DNA of 64,000 nt from contig JAPWJZ010000007.1 of NCBI GenBank assembly GCA_028283745.1, forward strand, positions 186,001-250,000, given 5' to 3'. This document shows, piece by piece, positions 53,018 to 61,319 of the stretch. The notes under the pieces were generated by a model. It worked only from the letters and a program-made list of their open reading frames with translations, searched no databases and had not been told where the DNA came from. Origin of the DNA: Micavibrio sp. GTDB taxonomy: Bacteria > Pseudomonadota > Alphaproteobacteria > Micavibrionales > UBA2020. Within the stretch, counting starts at the first letter, position 1, and every line of letters begins with the position of its first letter. The position numbers and the translations under genes are program-made.

Positions 53018-53333
53018 CCGTCATCATCGTAATAGGCAGTTCAACCACAAAAAAACCAGTTGGTTTTTTCGCGCCTTGCGGAGGAATAGAAGGCTATTAT
53101 TTCCCCTCCTTGTGATAGGCGCTTTGGCTGTATCACAAAAATTTAAAGGGCATTCAGGATTTTCCGGGGCTAGTAATACGCGCAGCGAGGCATTTACCTG
53201 TGCCGGCAAGCGTTTTTGCAGCCAGATGAGCAGCTGCGATGAGGCCATGTTCTATATGAACTCTTGCGGTGTTACCACAATGGATGGAGACGGGGATGGA
53301 ATCCCCTGCGAACGTGGCGTATGCGGCTGGTGA
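53010..53333 (+). CDS. Excalibur-domain membrane protein
   Basis: 107 aa. A basic cytosolic N-terminus, one membrane segment (about 29-43), then the Excalibur calcium-binding domain TMDGDGDGIPCERG with its Cys residues. Such domains often accompany extracellular SNase-type nucleases, the gene two places upstream. It overlaps the EEP gene by 8 bases, so the three are one operon. Confidence 0.85.
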   Translation: MYNRHHRNRQFNHKKTSWFFRALRRNRRLLFPLLVIGALAVSQKFKGHSGFSGASNTRSEAFTCAGKRFCSQMSSCDEAMFYMNSCGVTTMDGDGDGIPCERGVCGW

Positions 53334-53334
53334 A

Positions 53335-53676
53335 CTAGGGGCGCCGTGTTTCAGCTACTAGCGCAGCCCGTACATCTTCCTCACTCCAATGTAGCCGTTC
53401 TGGATTGCCCCGAAGAAGCGTTGACCGCTTCTTGGTGATCGTCGTGCCAACCTTGTGCGGCCTGAGTTCAGAGCCGATAATATTTTCTATGACGGCAGCC
53501 TTCAGAACCGTCAGCTTTACAAACTCGCCCTCAATATGGGCGATTTGGGCAATCACTTTCTGCTTGCCCCATGGCCTGCTTTTCCGCTTCTTGAACTTAT
53601 TGGGCGACCATATCGCCTCTACCCATTCGACGACATCGGACTCCACTAATTCGCCTTTTGCCAGTTCCCATGTCAT
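53335..53676 (-). CDS. hypothetical protein, 113 aa
   Basis: Soluble, basic, no family recognised. VIAQIAHIEGEFVKLTVLKAAV and a C-terminal HWSEEDVRAALVAE are the noticeable segments. It sits 7 bases after the relaxase stop on the same strand, so it may be a relaxosome or helper protein. Convergent with the Excalibur gene. Confidence 0.6.
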   Translation of the reverse strand: MTWELAKGELVESDVVEWVEAIWSPNKFKKRKSRPWGKQKVIAQIAHIEGEFVKLTVLKAAVIENIIGSELRPHKVGTTITKKRSTLLRGNPERLHWSEEDVRAALVAETRRP

Positions 53677-53683
53677 GCGTCAC

Positions 53684-55789
53684 CTATTTTTTCGGGTTAA
53701 AGCTGATCTTCGTAGCGGAAGTAAGTTTGATTGGGGCAGGGAGTTCGCTGCGCGCACCGCCGCCCCCAGAGGGGCGCAACCCCGCCCGCGCCATCATTTC
53801 CTTGACCTCAAGGACGTTCTGCCGCAGCGCAGGAACGGCGGTTTTTGGGTCTATGGGCGGTCGTTTTGAGACTTGGCTTTCGTTTTCGGGCGACCGGAAC
53901 ACGCGGTCGAGTAGTTGCGAGGTATCGCGTTTTAAAACAACATTCTGGACATATTCGCGCTCATCGAGCCGCTTTTCAGGCGGTGGCGACATAACGGATA
54001 TTGACCAGTTAGGTAGCCCGTTCAGCGAATAGGCCATGTTTGTAATGACGCTCATAAACTCGCGATTGGCGGCCTGCCGCCTGTTTTCCTCTTCGACCTT
54101 CATCTGGAGTATAGCGAACTGCCGCACATACTCGTTAAATTCGGCCTGTTTCTGCTGATACTCTCGGGATTTATCCTGAAGCGTTTGTTCTTCGGTCTTG
54201 GCTTCGACAGCCTTGAGTTGGAGAGTTTCTAAAGTTTTCTCTATCAATCGGCGTATCCTGCCTCGCATTTCATCCGAGATAAGGTTACTTTCTAACGCAG
54301 CCTGCATCTTGGATAAATCGCCTGTGAGCAGCGCAAGTTTAGTTTCCACTTGCGCCAATTGTGCCGCTGGCGGCATTTTTTCGACTGGGACAACGCTATC
54401 CGCTTTCGCCCCGGCTGGCGGCAGCGTATCGGCGGCGGCAGGCGTGTACTTGGCGAGTTCCTGCCGCAGCATATCAGCCGGGAGCAGGCTGATTTTGCCC
54501 TCTACAAGGGCAAGTTGAGCCGCAAGCGGCGGTTTTCCCGCCGCCGCTGACGCAGCGGGCTTCGGCAGGAATGGTTCGGTTGCGGTTGTAACGTAGCGTG
54601 CGATTTCCTGCCGCAGCCGGAACACCTCAACGCGGTGTTCCTCGCGATAAAACAGGACAGTTTTTTGTAAGCCCTGCCGCTCCGATAAATGGGAGCGGAT
54701 AAGGGAGTGAAGTTCCTTGCGGTCGCGAGCTAGTCCGGCCTTGGCTTCCGCCTCGTTGAGGACACGGATTTTGTGGTAGTCGCCTGTAATACGCTGCCAT
54801 ACGCCCGCAACGCCCGTATAAAGGCGTTGCGACCTTTGCCGGGTTTCATCGACCCAGCGTTTTTGCTGGGCTTCGATCAGGGATTGCCGCTCCTGCCGCT
54901 GGCTTGTGACAAGGATACGCAGTTCCTGCACCAGCGGAGTCCGCTTTTCCGCGCCTTGCGTCTTGGCTTCCACAATAAACCTGTTCAGGTTTTCAGTCAT
55001 GCGGGAGGCCAGAAACGCCTTTGCCTGCCCTATATCGGGCAGGGTTTCCGGCGCGCCGAGGCGGGCTTTCAAATCCCTCGTGCCAATGTCTATCCAGCGT
55101 GAAAGCGAGTAAATACCACCTTTAACATCTATGGCGATAAAGCCGCGCTTGTCGCCACGCGCCAAGAGGAGGCCGTTTTCCTCTAGGGCGCGGATAAAGG
55201 TGGCCTTGCTGTCCGATTGCTCCCATGCGGCCTTAAACATGACTTTAAGGGCTTGGGGGTCTTCCGCCAGACGGACGGCTTGGCGGTATTCCTGCCGCGT
55301 CATGCTAAGGGGGCTTTTATCGGCCTTGCGCTTGAAGCCTTTGGGTAGTTTCCAGCCATGCTTGAGGAACAGCATGGCCGAGATTTCCATGAGCTTGCGC
55401 TTAAAGTGGGCGAGGTTGACCGCAACCAGCTTTTCGCTGTCAATCCGCGACCAGACGGCATGGCAATGCCGTCGCCCGTTTTTCTCATGGAAAACGATAA
55501 TACGGGGCTGGTCAATCAGCCCCATTTTCTTCTCGATTTCCTCGATAGCGGCCTCGAAGTCCTCCACCGTAACGTCAGCCGTTTCGGGAGGACTTAGGCT
55601 CACGGAAAAGAGGAATTGTTTGCACCTTGTACCACGGCTCATGGCATAGGCCTCGCGCAGGGCTTCGGCCAAGTCGTCCGAGACAAAACCACGGATTTCA
55701 TGGACGGTGATATGCTCGTTCTGGTCGCCATTCAGGAGGTGGGCGGCAAGCTCCGCAGACCGACCGCGCTGGCTGGCATAGAGGATCAT
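53684..55789 (-). CDS. mobA: VirD2/MobA-type relaxase
   Basis: 701 aa. The N-terminal relaxase domain (about 1-180) has LYASQRGRSAELAAHLL, SRGTRCKQFLFSVSLSPP and the metal-binding RRHCHAVWSRID. The exact nicking Tyr is not certain. The rest is helical with Gln/Glu-rich coiled coils and Ala/Pro linkers. It nicks at oriT and pilots the strand during transfer. Start overlaps the mobC stop by 4 bases. Confidence 0.92.
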   Translation of the reverse strand: MILYASQRGRSAELAAHLLNGDQNEHITVHEIRGFVSDDLAEALREAYAMSRGTRCKQFLFSVSLSPPETADVTVEDFEAAIEEIEKKMGLIDQPRIIVFHEKNGRRHCHAVWSRIDSEKLVAVNLAHFKRKLMEISAMLFLKHGWKLPKGFKRKADKSPLSMTRQEYRQAVRLAEDPQALKVMFKAAWEQSDSKATFIRALEENGLLLARGDKRGFIAIDVKGGIYSLSRWIDIGTRDLKARLGAPETLPDIGQAKAFLASRMTENLNRFIVEAKTQGAEKRTPLVQELRILVTSQRQERQSLIEAQQKRWVDETRQRSQRLYTGVAGVWQRITGDYHKIRVLNEAEAKAGLARDRKELHSLIRSHLSERQGLQKTVLFYREEHRVEVFRLRQEIARYVTTATEPFLPKPAASAAAGKPPLAAQLALVEGKISLLPADMLRQELAKYTPAAADTLPPAGAKADSVVPVEKMPPAAQLAQVETKLALLTGDLSKMQAALESNLISDEMRGRIRRLIEKTLETLQLKAVEAKTEEQTLQDKSREYQQKQAEFNEYVRQFAILQMKVEEENRRQAANREFMSVITNMAYSLNGLPNWSISVMSPPPEKRLDEREYVQNVVLKRDTSQLLDRVFRSPENESQVSKRPPIDPKTAVPALRQNVLEVKEMMARAGLRPSGGGGARSELPAPIKLTSATKISFNPKK

Positions 55790-56214
55790 GCGCCATCCCC
55801 ATCTGGCGGTAGCCCGCCTTGGTCAACCGGAGGTTGGGCGCTCCGGTCGTCCGGAGGGAGGCCGAGGGCGTTAACCAATTCATGCCTCATGTCCTTGACG
55901 GCGGCGCAGGCTTCCAGAATGGCCTTTTCGGTTTCGGGGGTGACGGGCAGGGAGCCGCTATGGGCGGCCTTGGCAAGCTGGTTAAGGTTTGAGGACAGGC
56001 GGGAGCGTCCCAAAGCCCCAAGGACTTTGGTTAACGCCTGCTCGTCCTGAACAGGCCGCCGGAAGGTTCTTTTAAGGGGAGTGGGGTTCTCGAACAGCCG
56101 CGACCGGACATATTCCGCAACGGGCATGGGGGCGGCATCCTCGCCAAGTTTCAGGCGTTGCGCCTTGGTCAGGCGCATGGAGAAAGGTGTCGTATAATCG
56201 TCGTTTTCGTCCAT
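55786..56214 (-). CDS. mobC: MobC-type relaxosome protein
   Basis: 142 aa. GGGAG lies about 7 bases before the ATG. FSMRLTKAQRLKLGEDA looks like a ribbon-helix-helix-type start; LTKVLGALGRSRLSSNLNQLAKAAHSG is the bacterial mobilization signature. It binds oriT next to the nick site. ATGA overlap with the relaxase gene. Confidence 0.88.
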   Translation of the reverse strand: MDENDDYTTPFSMRLTKAQRLKLGEDAAPMPVAEYVRSRLFENPTPLKRTFRRPVQDEQALTKVLGALGRSRLSSNLNQLAKAAHSGSLPVTPETEKAILEACAAVKDMRHELVNALGLPPDDRSAQPPVDQGGLPPDGDGA

Positions 56215-56281
56215 CGAGAACTCCCCCCAAACGGGGCGGTTTCTGTCTCGGAAGGGGCGAAAAAGGGGTCAAATCTGTTAA

Positions 56282-56301
56282 CTGCATACGTTTGTATGCA
56301 G
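56282..56301. repeat. perfect inverted repeat upstream of mobC
   Basis: CTGCATAC-GTTT-GTATGCAG: 8-base arms and a 4-base loop, 68 bases before the mobC ATG. Its core on the minus strand, ATACAAACGTATG, nearly equals ATACAAATGTATG at 61217-61229. Likely a relaxosome or repressor site. Confidence 0.6.
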
Positions 56302-56739
56302 CCGGATATACCTGAAAAAATGCCGAGTCTTTTTTGCTCTCTTCCCTACCTTGAATCCTACCAAGCGTTCATTAACTGGGATTTAAAAAATCATCATGGA
56401 TGCGGTGCAGCAGCCGCCGAAAAGATTGACGCTGGAACATCAATGGGCTATGACCTTTAGCTAATTAAGCGCGTGAATCTCTTGCGGGATTTTCGCCGCC
56501 CCGCAGACCTAAAGCGAAGCTTTAAGGTCGGGTAATAAAATTCTAAAAAATATTTGAAATCATTACTGCCGCCCGAAGTGGCGGCAGGCAAGATGTGTAC
56601 GGTGCTTCGCTAAACTGCCGTTTATCGTATCCCCGTACCTATCTTGGCAAGGGAGGGAAACGCCGCAGCGTACCCGCCGCCTGTTTTCCCTCCCGTTGCA
56701 TCCCTCCCTGTAGCCGCCGATCACTGGCGCGTCGGCAGT

Positions 56740-56813
56740 GCATGATGGCTAGAACGAAAACTCCGGATGCTGCCCCCGCTGGCGCAGCATCCGGCCTCAT
56801 CCTGGCATCATGC
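56740..56813. repeat. nested inverted repeats
   Basis: Outer arms GCATGATG (56740-56747) and CATCATGC (56806-56813); inner arms CCGGATGCTG (56763-56772) and CAGCATCCGG (56785-56794). TTTT follows at 56814. Read on the plus strand it could end transcription; it could also form a cruciform used by a replication or transfer protein. Confidence 0.5.
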
Positions 56814-57085
56814 TTTTGGAACTACCGCACCACGCACCGCGACAGCCCCGCAGGGCGGGTTATCGCTGGGGTTGCTCCCGTACCAGAGACAGGCGCGACC
56901 GGACAAGCCGCGCCGCTTCCTGTGGCCTTCGGCCATGCACCGTTAGGCCGATGCAATGCGCCCATTGGGGAAGCCTTCAAGCTGCCCCCAAACCCGCCAT
57001 GACCGCAGGGAGACTTTGGCTCTCCCTTCTGGCTACCCATCAACCGGACTTGGAGACTTGACCTCTCCACCCGCCCGAACCATGC

Positions 57086-57649
57086 CTAAATTAACCTATA
57101 GCGACCATTCTTCTTTGCCCCGGCATAGCCCACCAGCCGGAAAGCCTTAAGGCTGGCTATATCCCTTTTGGCTGTCTTGGCAGACACCAAAAACTGGTCG
57201 CAAATATCGCGGGGGGAAAGTCTTAACCCACGCCCTAACCCGGTCAGAAACCACTCCTGCCTTTCGTTAAGATTCGCGCCCGTAGAATTTAAAGGGACAT
57301 TTATAGGGACATTTTTACCGCCGCGCTTCTGGGTAAAAGTGCGCCCCTCCAAGACCTCAAATGCGTCGAATAAGTCAGAGCCGCCGACCTGCTGCAAGAC
57401 CAGCCGCAGGATGCTTGGCGATATGCGCGCAAGAATTAACAAATGTGTCGAAGAGGGGGTATTTCGGCCTTGAAACCAGTTTTTTATAGCCCGCAGATGC
57501 GCGCCAGTTTGTAGACCGATATGCTTAACCGCAGACCCTAAATCGCCATAGTCCTCATGCAGTGCATCACCGATCAAAGACGCTAATTCTGCCTCCGTCA
57601 TTCGCCCCATCGGGGGTGGAAAAACTTGGGCTCTTTTTGAGTAAGACAT
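57086..57649 (-). CDS. putative DNA-binding regulator, 187 aa
   Basis: The start at 57649 has GGAG 7 bases upstream. An N-terminal helix-turn-helix-like part (SAVKHIGLQTGAHLRAIKNW) and a C-terminal winged-helix-like part (LSPRDICDQFLVSAKTAKRD, then LVGYAGAKKNGRY). I recognise no named family. It is divergent from the recombinase operon across 81 bases, so it may regulate that operon. Confidence 0.65.
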   Translation of the reverse strand: MSYSKRAQVFPPPMGRMTEAELASLIGDALHEDYGDLGSAVKHIGLQTGAHLRAIKNWFQGRNTPSSTHLLILARISPSILRLVLQQVGGSDLFDAFEVLEGRTFTQKRGGKNVPINVPLNSTGANLNERQEWFLTGLGRGLRLSPRDICDQFLVSAKTAKRDIASLKAFRLVGYAGAKKNGRYRLI

Positions 57650-57730
57650 AGAACTGCTCCACAAGTTACTATTAGGGAACAGTGCAATCCCGCTGGTTTA
57701 AAAGGATTGTCGTCGGACGGAGGAGTGTTG

Positions 57731-59308
57731 ATGCAGAGAGTTGAGGAGGAGAATAGGCGCACAGACGGTGACAGTGGAAGGGACAAAATGCGCCCTGCCG
57801 CCATGTATGTGAGGATGTCCACAGACCACCAAAAATACTCTACGGAGAACCAAGCTGATGCCATTAAGGAATACGCCGTGCGGCATGGTATCGAGATCGT
57901 TAAGACCTATACGGACTCAGGAAAGAGCGGCCTCAAAATTGAAGGCCGCGACGCGCTTAAGCAGCTGATTGAGGACGTTCAGACAGGCAAAGCGGGTTTT
58001 ACTGCCATTCTTGTCCTTGATGTTACGAGGTGGGGAAGGTTTCAGGATGCGGATGAGAGCGCCTATTACGAATATATCTGCCGCCGCGCCGGAATAGATG
58101 TTTTGTATGTAGCCGAGCAATTCGAGAATGACGGCAGCCCGGTTTCTACCATCGTTAAGGGCGTTAAGCGGGCGATGGCAGGAGAATACAGCCGCGAATT
58201 ATCGGCCAAGGTCTTTGCTGGACAATGTCGCCTGATCGAAATGGGCTACAAACAGGGCGGCACGGCAGGGTATGGCCTACGTCGGATGCTGATTAACGAG
58301 CAGGGCGAAGAAAAGGGAATGCTAAAGATTGGGGAGCATAAAAGCCTGATTACCGACCGCGTAATTCTTGTCCCCGGCCCACATGAAGAAGTCGAAAATG
58401 TAAGGTGGATGTACCGCGCCTTTGTTGAGGAAGGCCTAAAGGAAGCCCAAATCGCCACGCAGCTGAACCAGCGCGGCCTTGTCACGGACTTGGGAAGGTC
58501 TTGGACACGCGCCACCGTGCATCAAGTCCTGACTAATGAAAAGTATATCGGCAATAACGTCTTTAATCGAACATCCTTCAAGCTAAAGAAGCGACATGTT
58601 CAAAACGAACCCGAAATGTGGGTGCGCGCCGATAAGGTATTTATCCCGATTGTTGAAACCAGTTATTTTTATTCCGTGCAGGGTATCATCCGGGAGCGCA
58701 GCCGCAAATTCTCGGACGGAGACATGCTCGATAGGCTAAAAGCCCTGCATGAGCGGCAGGGCTGGCTATCCGGCATTCTGATAAACGAGAGCGAAGATAT
58801 GCCTTCCAGCAGCGCATACGCGCAACGCTTCGGCAGCCTTATCCGCGCCTATGAACTGATCGGCTATACGCCTGACAGGGATTTCCGGTTTATTGAGATA
58901 AACCGTGAACTCCGCAAGATGTATCCTGAAATTGTGGAAGATGCGACAAAGCGGATACAGGCATTAGGCGGCAGTGTTCGGCGCGATGATGCCAGTGATT
59001 TACTGATCGTGAATGAGGAGATTAAAGTTTCGGTCATTATCTGCCGCTGCTTTGAAGCCGATAATGGAAAGCACCGTTGGAAAATACAACTTGAAAGCGG
59101 GCTGCTGCCGGATATTACCGTTGCCATACGCATGAACGCCGATAATAAAACCCCTTTGGACTATTACCTGTTGCCGGGGCTGGATATTGAGAATCCGAAT
59201 ATACGCCTCGCCGAAAACAATCACTTCGCGCTTGAAGCGTTCCGCTTCGACACACTTGAGCCGTTCTTTGTCCTGATGGAGCGCGCAGCCATACCGGAGG
59301 TCGCCTAA
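57731..59308 (+). CDS. large serine recombinase
   Basis: 525 aa. The start at 57731 has GGAGG 8 bases upstream. The resolvase domain begins MRPAAMYVRMSTDHQKY, where the Ser of RMSTDHQ is the nucleophile; LVLDVTRWGRFQD and GEYSRELSAKVF follow. The recombinase domain (GGTAGYGLRRM, WTRATVHQVLTNEKYIGN) comes next. The C-terminal 200 residues lack the usual Cys zinc ribbon and are unlike phage integrases. Its stop overlaps the next start by one base. Confidence 0.92.
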   Translation: MQRVEEENRRTDGDSGRDKMRPAAMYVRMSTDHQKYSTENQADAIKEYAVRHGIEIVKTYTDSGKSGLKIEGRDALKQLIEDVQTGKAGFTAILVLDVTRWGRFQDADESAYYEYICRRAGIDVLYVAEQFENDGSPVSTIVKGVKRAMAGEYSRELSAKVFAGQCRLIEMGYKQGGTAGYGLRRMLINEQGEEKGMLKIGEHKSLITDRVILVPGPHEEVENVRWMYRAFVEEGLKEAQIATQLNQRGLVTDLGRSWTRATVHQVLTNEKYIGNNVFNRTSFKLKKRHVQNEPEMWVRADKVFIPIVETSYFYSVQGIIRERSRKFSDGDMLDRLKALHERQGWLSGILINESEDMPSSSAYAQRFGSLIRAYELIGYTPDRDFRFIEINRELRKMYPEIVEDATKRIQALGGSVRRDDASDLLIVNEEIKVSVIICRCFEADNGKHRWKIQLESGLLPDITVAIRMNADNKTPLDYYLLPGLDIENPNIRLAENNHFALEAFRFDTLEPFFVLMERAAIPEVA

Positions 59309-60216
59309 TGAAAAATCAACAGCCGCAGAAAATTTCCCTACTGCCTATCGAGAAAATCAACATCTTGAATCCCCGCGTCCGTAACAAGAAAATTTTCGAC
59401 CTGATTACGGACAATATTTCCCAAGTGGGCTTGAAGAAGCCTATCACCGTCACGCCCTGCAAATCCGGCGCCGCCGACAAGGAGTATGATCTTGTTTGCG
59501 GGCAAGGCAGGCTAGAGGCCTTTATCGCCAGAGGGCAGACGCATATTCCCGCCATCATCATTGATGCCAGCGAGGAACAAGCTCTAATAATGAGTCTTGT
59601 TGAAAACTTGGCTCGGCGGCAGTACAGAGCCATAGACCTGTTGCAGGGCATCGAAATCCTACAAAAGCAGGGTTACGACTACAAGGTCATCGCCAAGAAA
59701 ACAGGTCTCGTAGAAACTTATGTAGACGCTGTTCTAAAGCTTTTGGAACGTGGCGAGGCGAGATTGCTTTGCGCGGTAGAGGCCGGGCAAATCCCCATTA
59801 CAATCGCCATGACGATCTCCGACACGCCCGAAGAAGGCATGCAGGAAGTCTTACAAGAAATTTATAACACCAAGCAGCTTCGCGGCAGCCGCCTGATACT
59901 CGCAAAGAAGCTCATAGAGAAGCGTCGTTTCCTTGGGAAGGCAATGCACAGCGGTAGCCGGACGACCAGCAAATCCGGCACAGAAAAAATTTCCGTTCAT
60001 CAGGTGATGAAGGTTTATCAAAAAGAAGTTGACCGTAAACGGCTGCTGACACGAAAAGCCGATATAGCAAGTAATCGCCTTTTGTTCATCGTTGAGGCTT
60101 TGCGCCGATTATTCCAAGAAGAGCATTTCAATGTTCTGCTACAGGCCGAAGAGATTGCCACATTACCCAAGCCACTGTCAGACCTTTTAGCAGCGAAAGG
60201 GAAAACCCATGCTTAA
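59308..60216 (+). CDS. ParB-like partition protein, first copy
   Basis: 302 aa. GGAGG from the recombinase end serves as its ribosome-binding site. ParB N-terminal fold with LLPIEKINILNPRVRN, the CTP/arginine-patch-like CGQGRLEAFI, and SLVENLARRQYRAIDLLQGI; a central helix-turn-helix (YKVIAKKTGLVETYVDAVL). No ParA ATPase is nearby. It overlaps the next gene by 8 bases. Confidence 0.88.
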   Translation: MKNQQPQKISLLPIEKINILNPRVRNKKIFDLITDNISQVGLKKPITVTPCKSGAADKEYDLVCGQGRLEAFIARGQTHIPAIIIDASEEQALIMSLVENLARRQYRAIDLLQGIEILQKQGYDYKVIAKKTGLVETYVDAVLKLLERGEARLLCAVEAGQIPITIAMTISDTPEEGMQEVLQEIYNTKQLRGSRLILAKKLIEKRRFLGKAMHSGSRTTSKSGTEKISVHQVMKVYQKEVDRKRLLTRKADIASNRLLFIVEALRRLFQEEHFNVLLQAEEIATLPKPLSDLLAAKGKTHA

Positions 60217-61135
60217 ACCCGTTAAGAATGAAAACACGAAGGCAATACCCATCGCCTTTGATAACCAGACCTTGACGCTGAAACTTGACCAGCTTGCCCG
60301 AATTAAGGTTATAAACGACACCACTAAAGCCTCTAAAAAGTACAAGCAAATATTGACCTCCATTCGAGCCGTCGGAATTATTGAACCTCCCGTCGTCTCC
60401 CCTGATCCTCAAGCCAAAGGCCGCTACATCCTGCTAGACGGCCATTTGAGGGTTGAGGCACTGAAGGACATTGGCGAAACCGAAACGATTTGCCTGATTG
60501 CAAAAGACGATGAATCTTTTACTTACAACAAGCATGTAAGCCGCTTGTCGCCCATTCAGGAACACAAAATGATCGTCAATGCCGTAAAACGCGGCGTGCC
60601 TGAAAAGAAAATCGCTGAAGCTTTGGACGTAGATATGAACAGTATCATCCGCAAGCGCGACTTGCTGGATGGCGTTTGCAGCGAAGCAGCCGACATTCTA
60701 AAAGACAAGATGACAGCAGCACGCATCTTCGATGTGCTTAAACAAATGCTGCCTGTGAGACAGATTGAAGCCGCTTCGCTTATGACGGATTCAGAAATTT
60801 ATACCTTTGCCTATGCAAAGGCATTGCTAGCGGCAACGCCCAAAAGCCAGCTCGTAAATCCGAAGCGGCCTAAGAAGATTAAGGGTCTAACGGAAGAACA
60901 GATGGAGCGGATGGAAAACGAAATGGCGACTCTTCAAAGAGATTATCGCCTGATCGAGGAAAGTTATAGCGGCGATGTACTGTTGTTGACGCTGGCAAGA
61001 GGCTATGTCTCCGGGCTTTTGGAGAATACCAAGGTGGTCAAATATCTGGCTCAAGGCCATCCCGAGGTACTGAGCCAGTTTCAGAAGATTTCTGAAATGA
61101 CGACACTAGGGAGCGCAGATGCACGCCCGTCATAA
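60209..61135 (+). CDS. RepB/ParB-like protein, second copy
   Basis: 308 aa. N-terminal ParB-like domain with GIIEPPVVSPD and YILLDGHLRVEALKDIG, a helix-turn-helix (VPEKKIAEALDVDMNSII), and a C-terminal half with LKQMLPVRQIEAASLM typical of plasmid RepB partition proteins. It is diverged from the first copy, not a recent duplication. Translationally coupled to it. Confidence 0.87.
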   Translation: MLKPVKNENTKAIPIAFDNQTLTLKLDQLARIKVINDTTKASKKYKQILTSIRAVGIIEPPVVSPDPQAKGRYILLDGHLRVEALKDIGETETICLIAKDDESFTYNKHVSRLSPIQEHKMIVNAVKRGVPEKKIAEALDVDMNSIIRKRDLLDGVCSEAADILKDKMTAARIFDVLKQMLPVRQIEAASLMTDSEIYTFAYAKALLAATPKSQLVNPKRPKKIKGLTEEQMERMENEMATLQRDYRLIEESYSGDVLLLTLARGYVSGLLENTKVVKYLAQGHPEVLSQFQKISEMTTLGSADARPS

Positions 61136-61216
61136 GGTGAGACGGCAATATTCCGGAAATAAATGTGGACAACTATGTCGGTGACGGGTGATCTGAATTA
61201 GTAAACTCGGTCGAGA

Positions 61217-61258
61217 ATACAAATGTATGTAAGTTTTCAGATAATTACAAACATCTGA
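61217..61258. repeat. inverted-repeat sites between the ParB pair and the helicase
   Basis: ATACAAATGTATG (61217-61229), 12 of 13 identical to the site upstream of mobC, followed by TCAGAT (61237-61242) and its complement ATCTGA (61253-61258). They may be binding sites for a regulator or for the ParB-like proteins. Confidence 0.45.
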
Positions 61259-61319
61259 CTCGCAAAAATGTTCCCTAAGCAGTATTTTTTTTCAGGATAC
61301 TTATGGGGCATTATATTTT

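Larger units (their letters stand above)
56215..57085. other. intergenic region with inverted repeats, candidate oriT
   Basis: 871 bases between divergently read mobC and the regulator gene, without a convincing ORF. Inverted repeats: 56282-56301; GACCTAAAGC/GCTTTAAGGTC (56506-56529, one bulge); CTGCCGCC/GGCGGCAG (56566-56573, 56580-56587); and the nested pair at 56740-56813. Location directly upstream of mobC-mobA is where oriT is expected. The nick site cannot be named. Confidence 0.55.

Noticed and set aside
56595..57002. 135-aa plus-strand ORF in the candidate oriT region
   Set aside because: Pro/Arg/Ala/Cys-rich without domains, crosses the nested inverted repeats, and lacks a ribosome-binding site.
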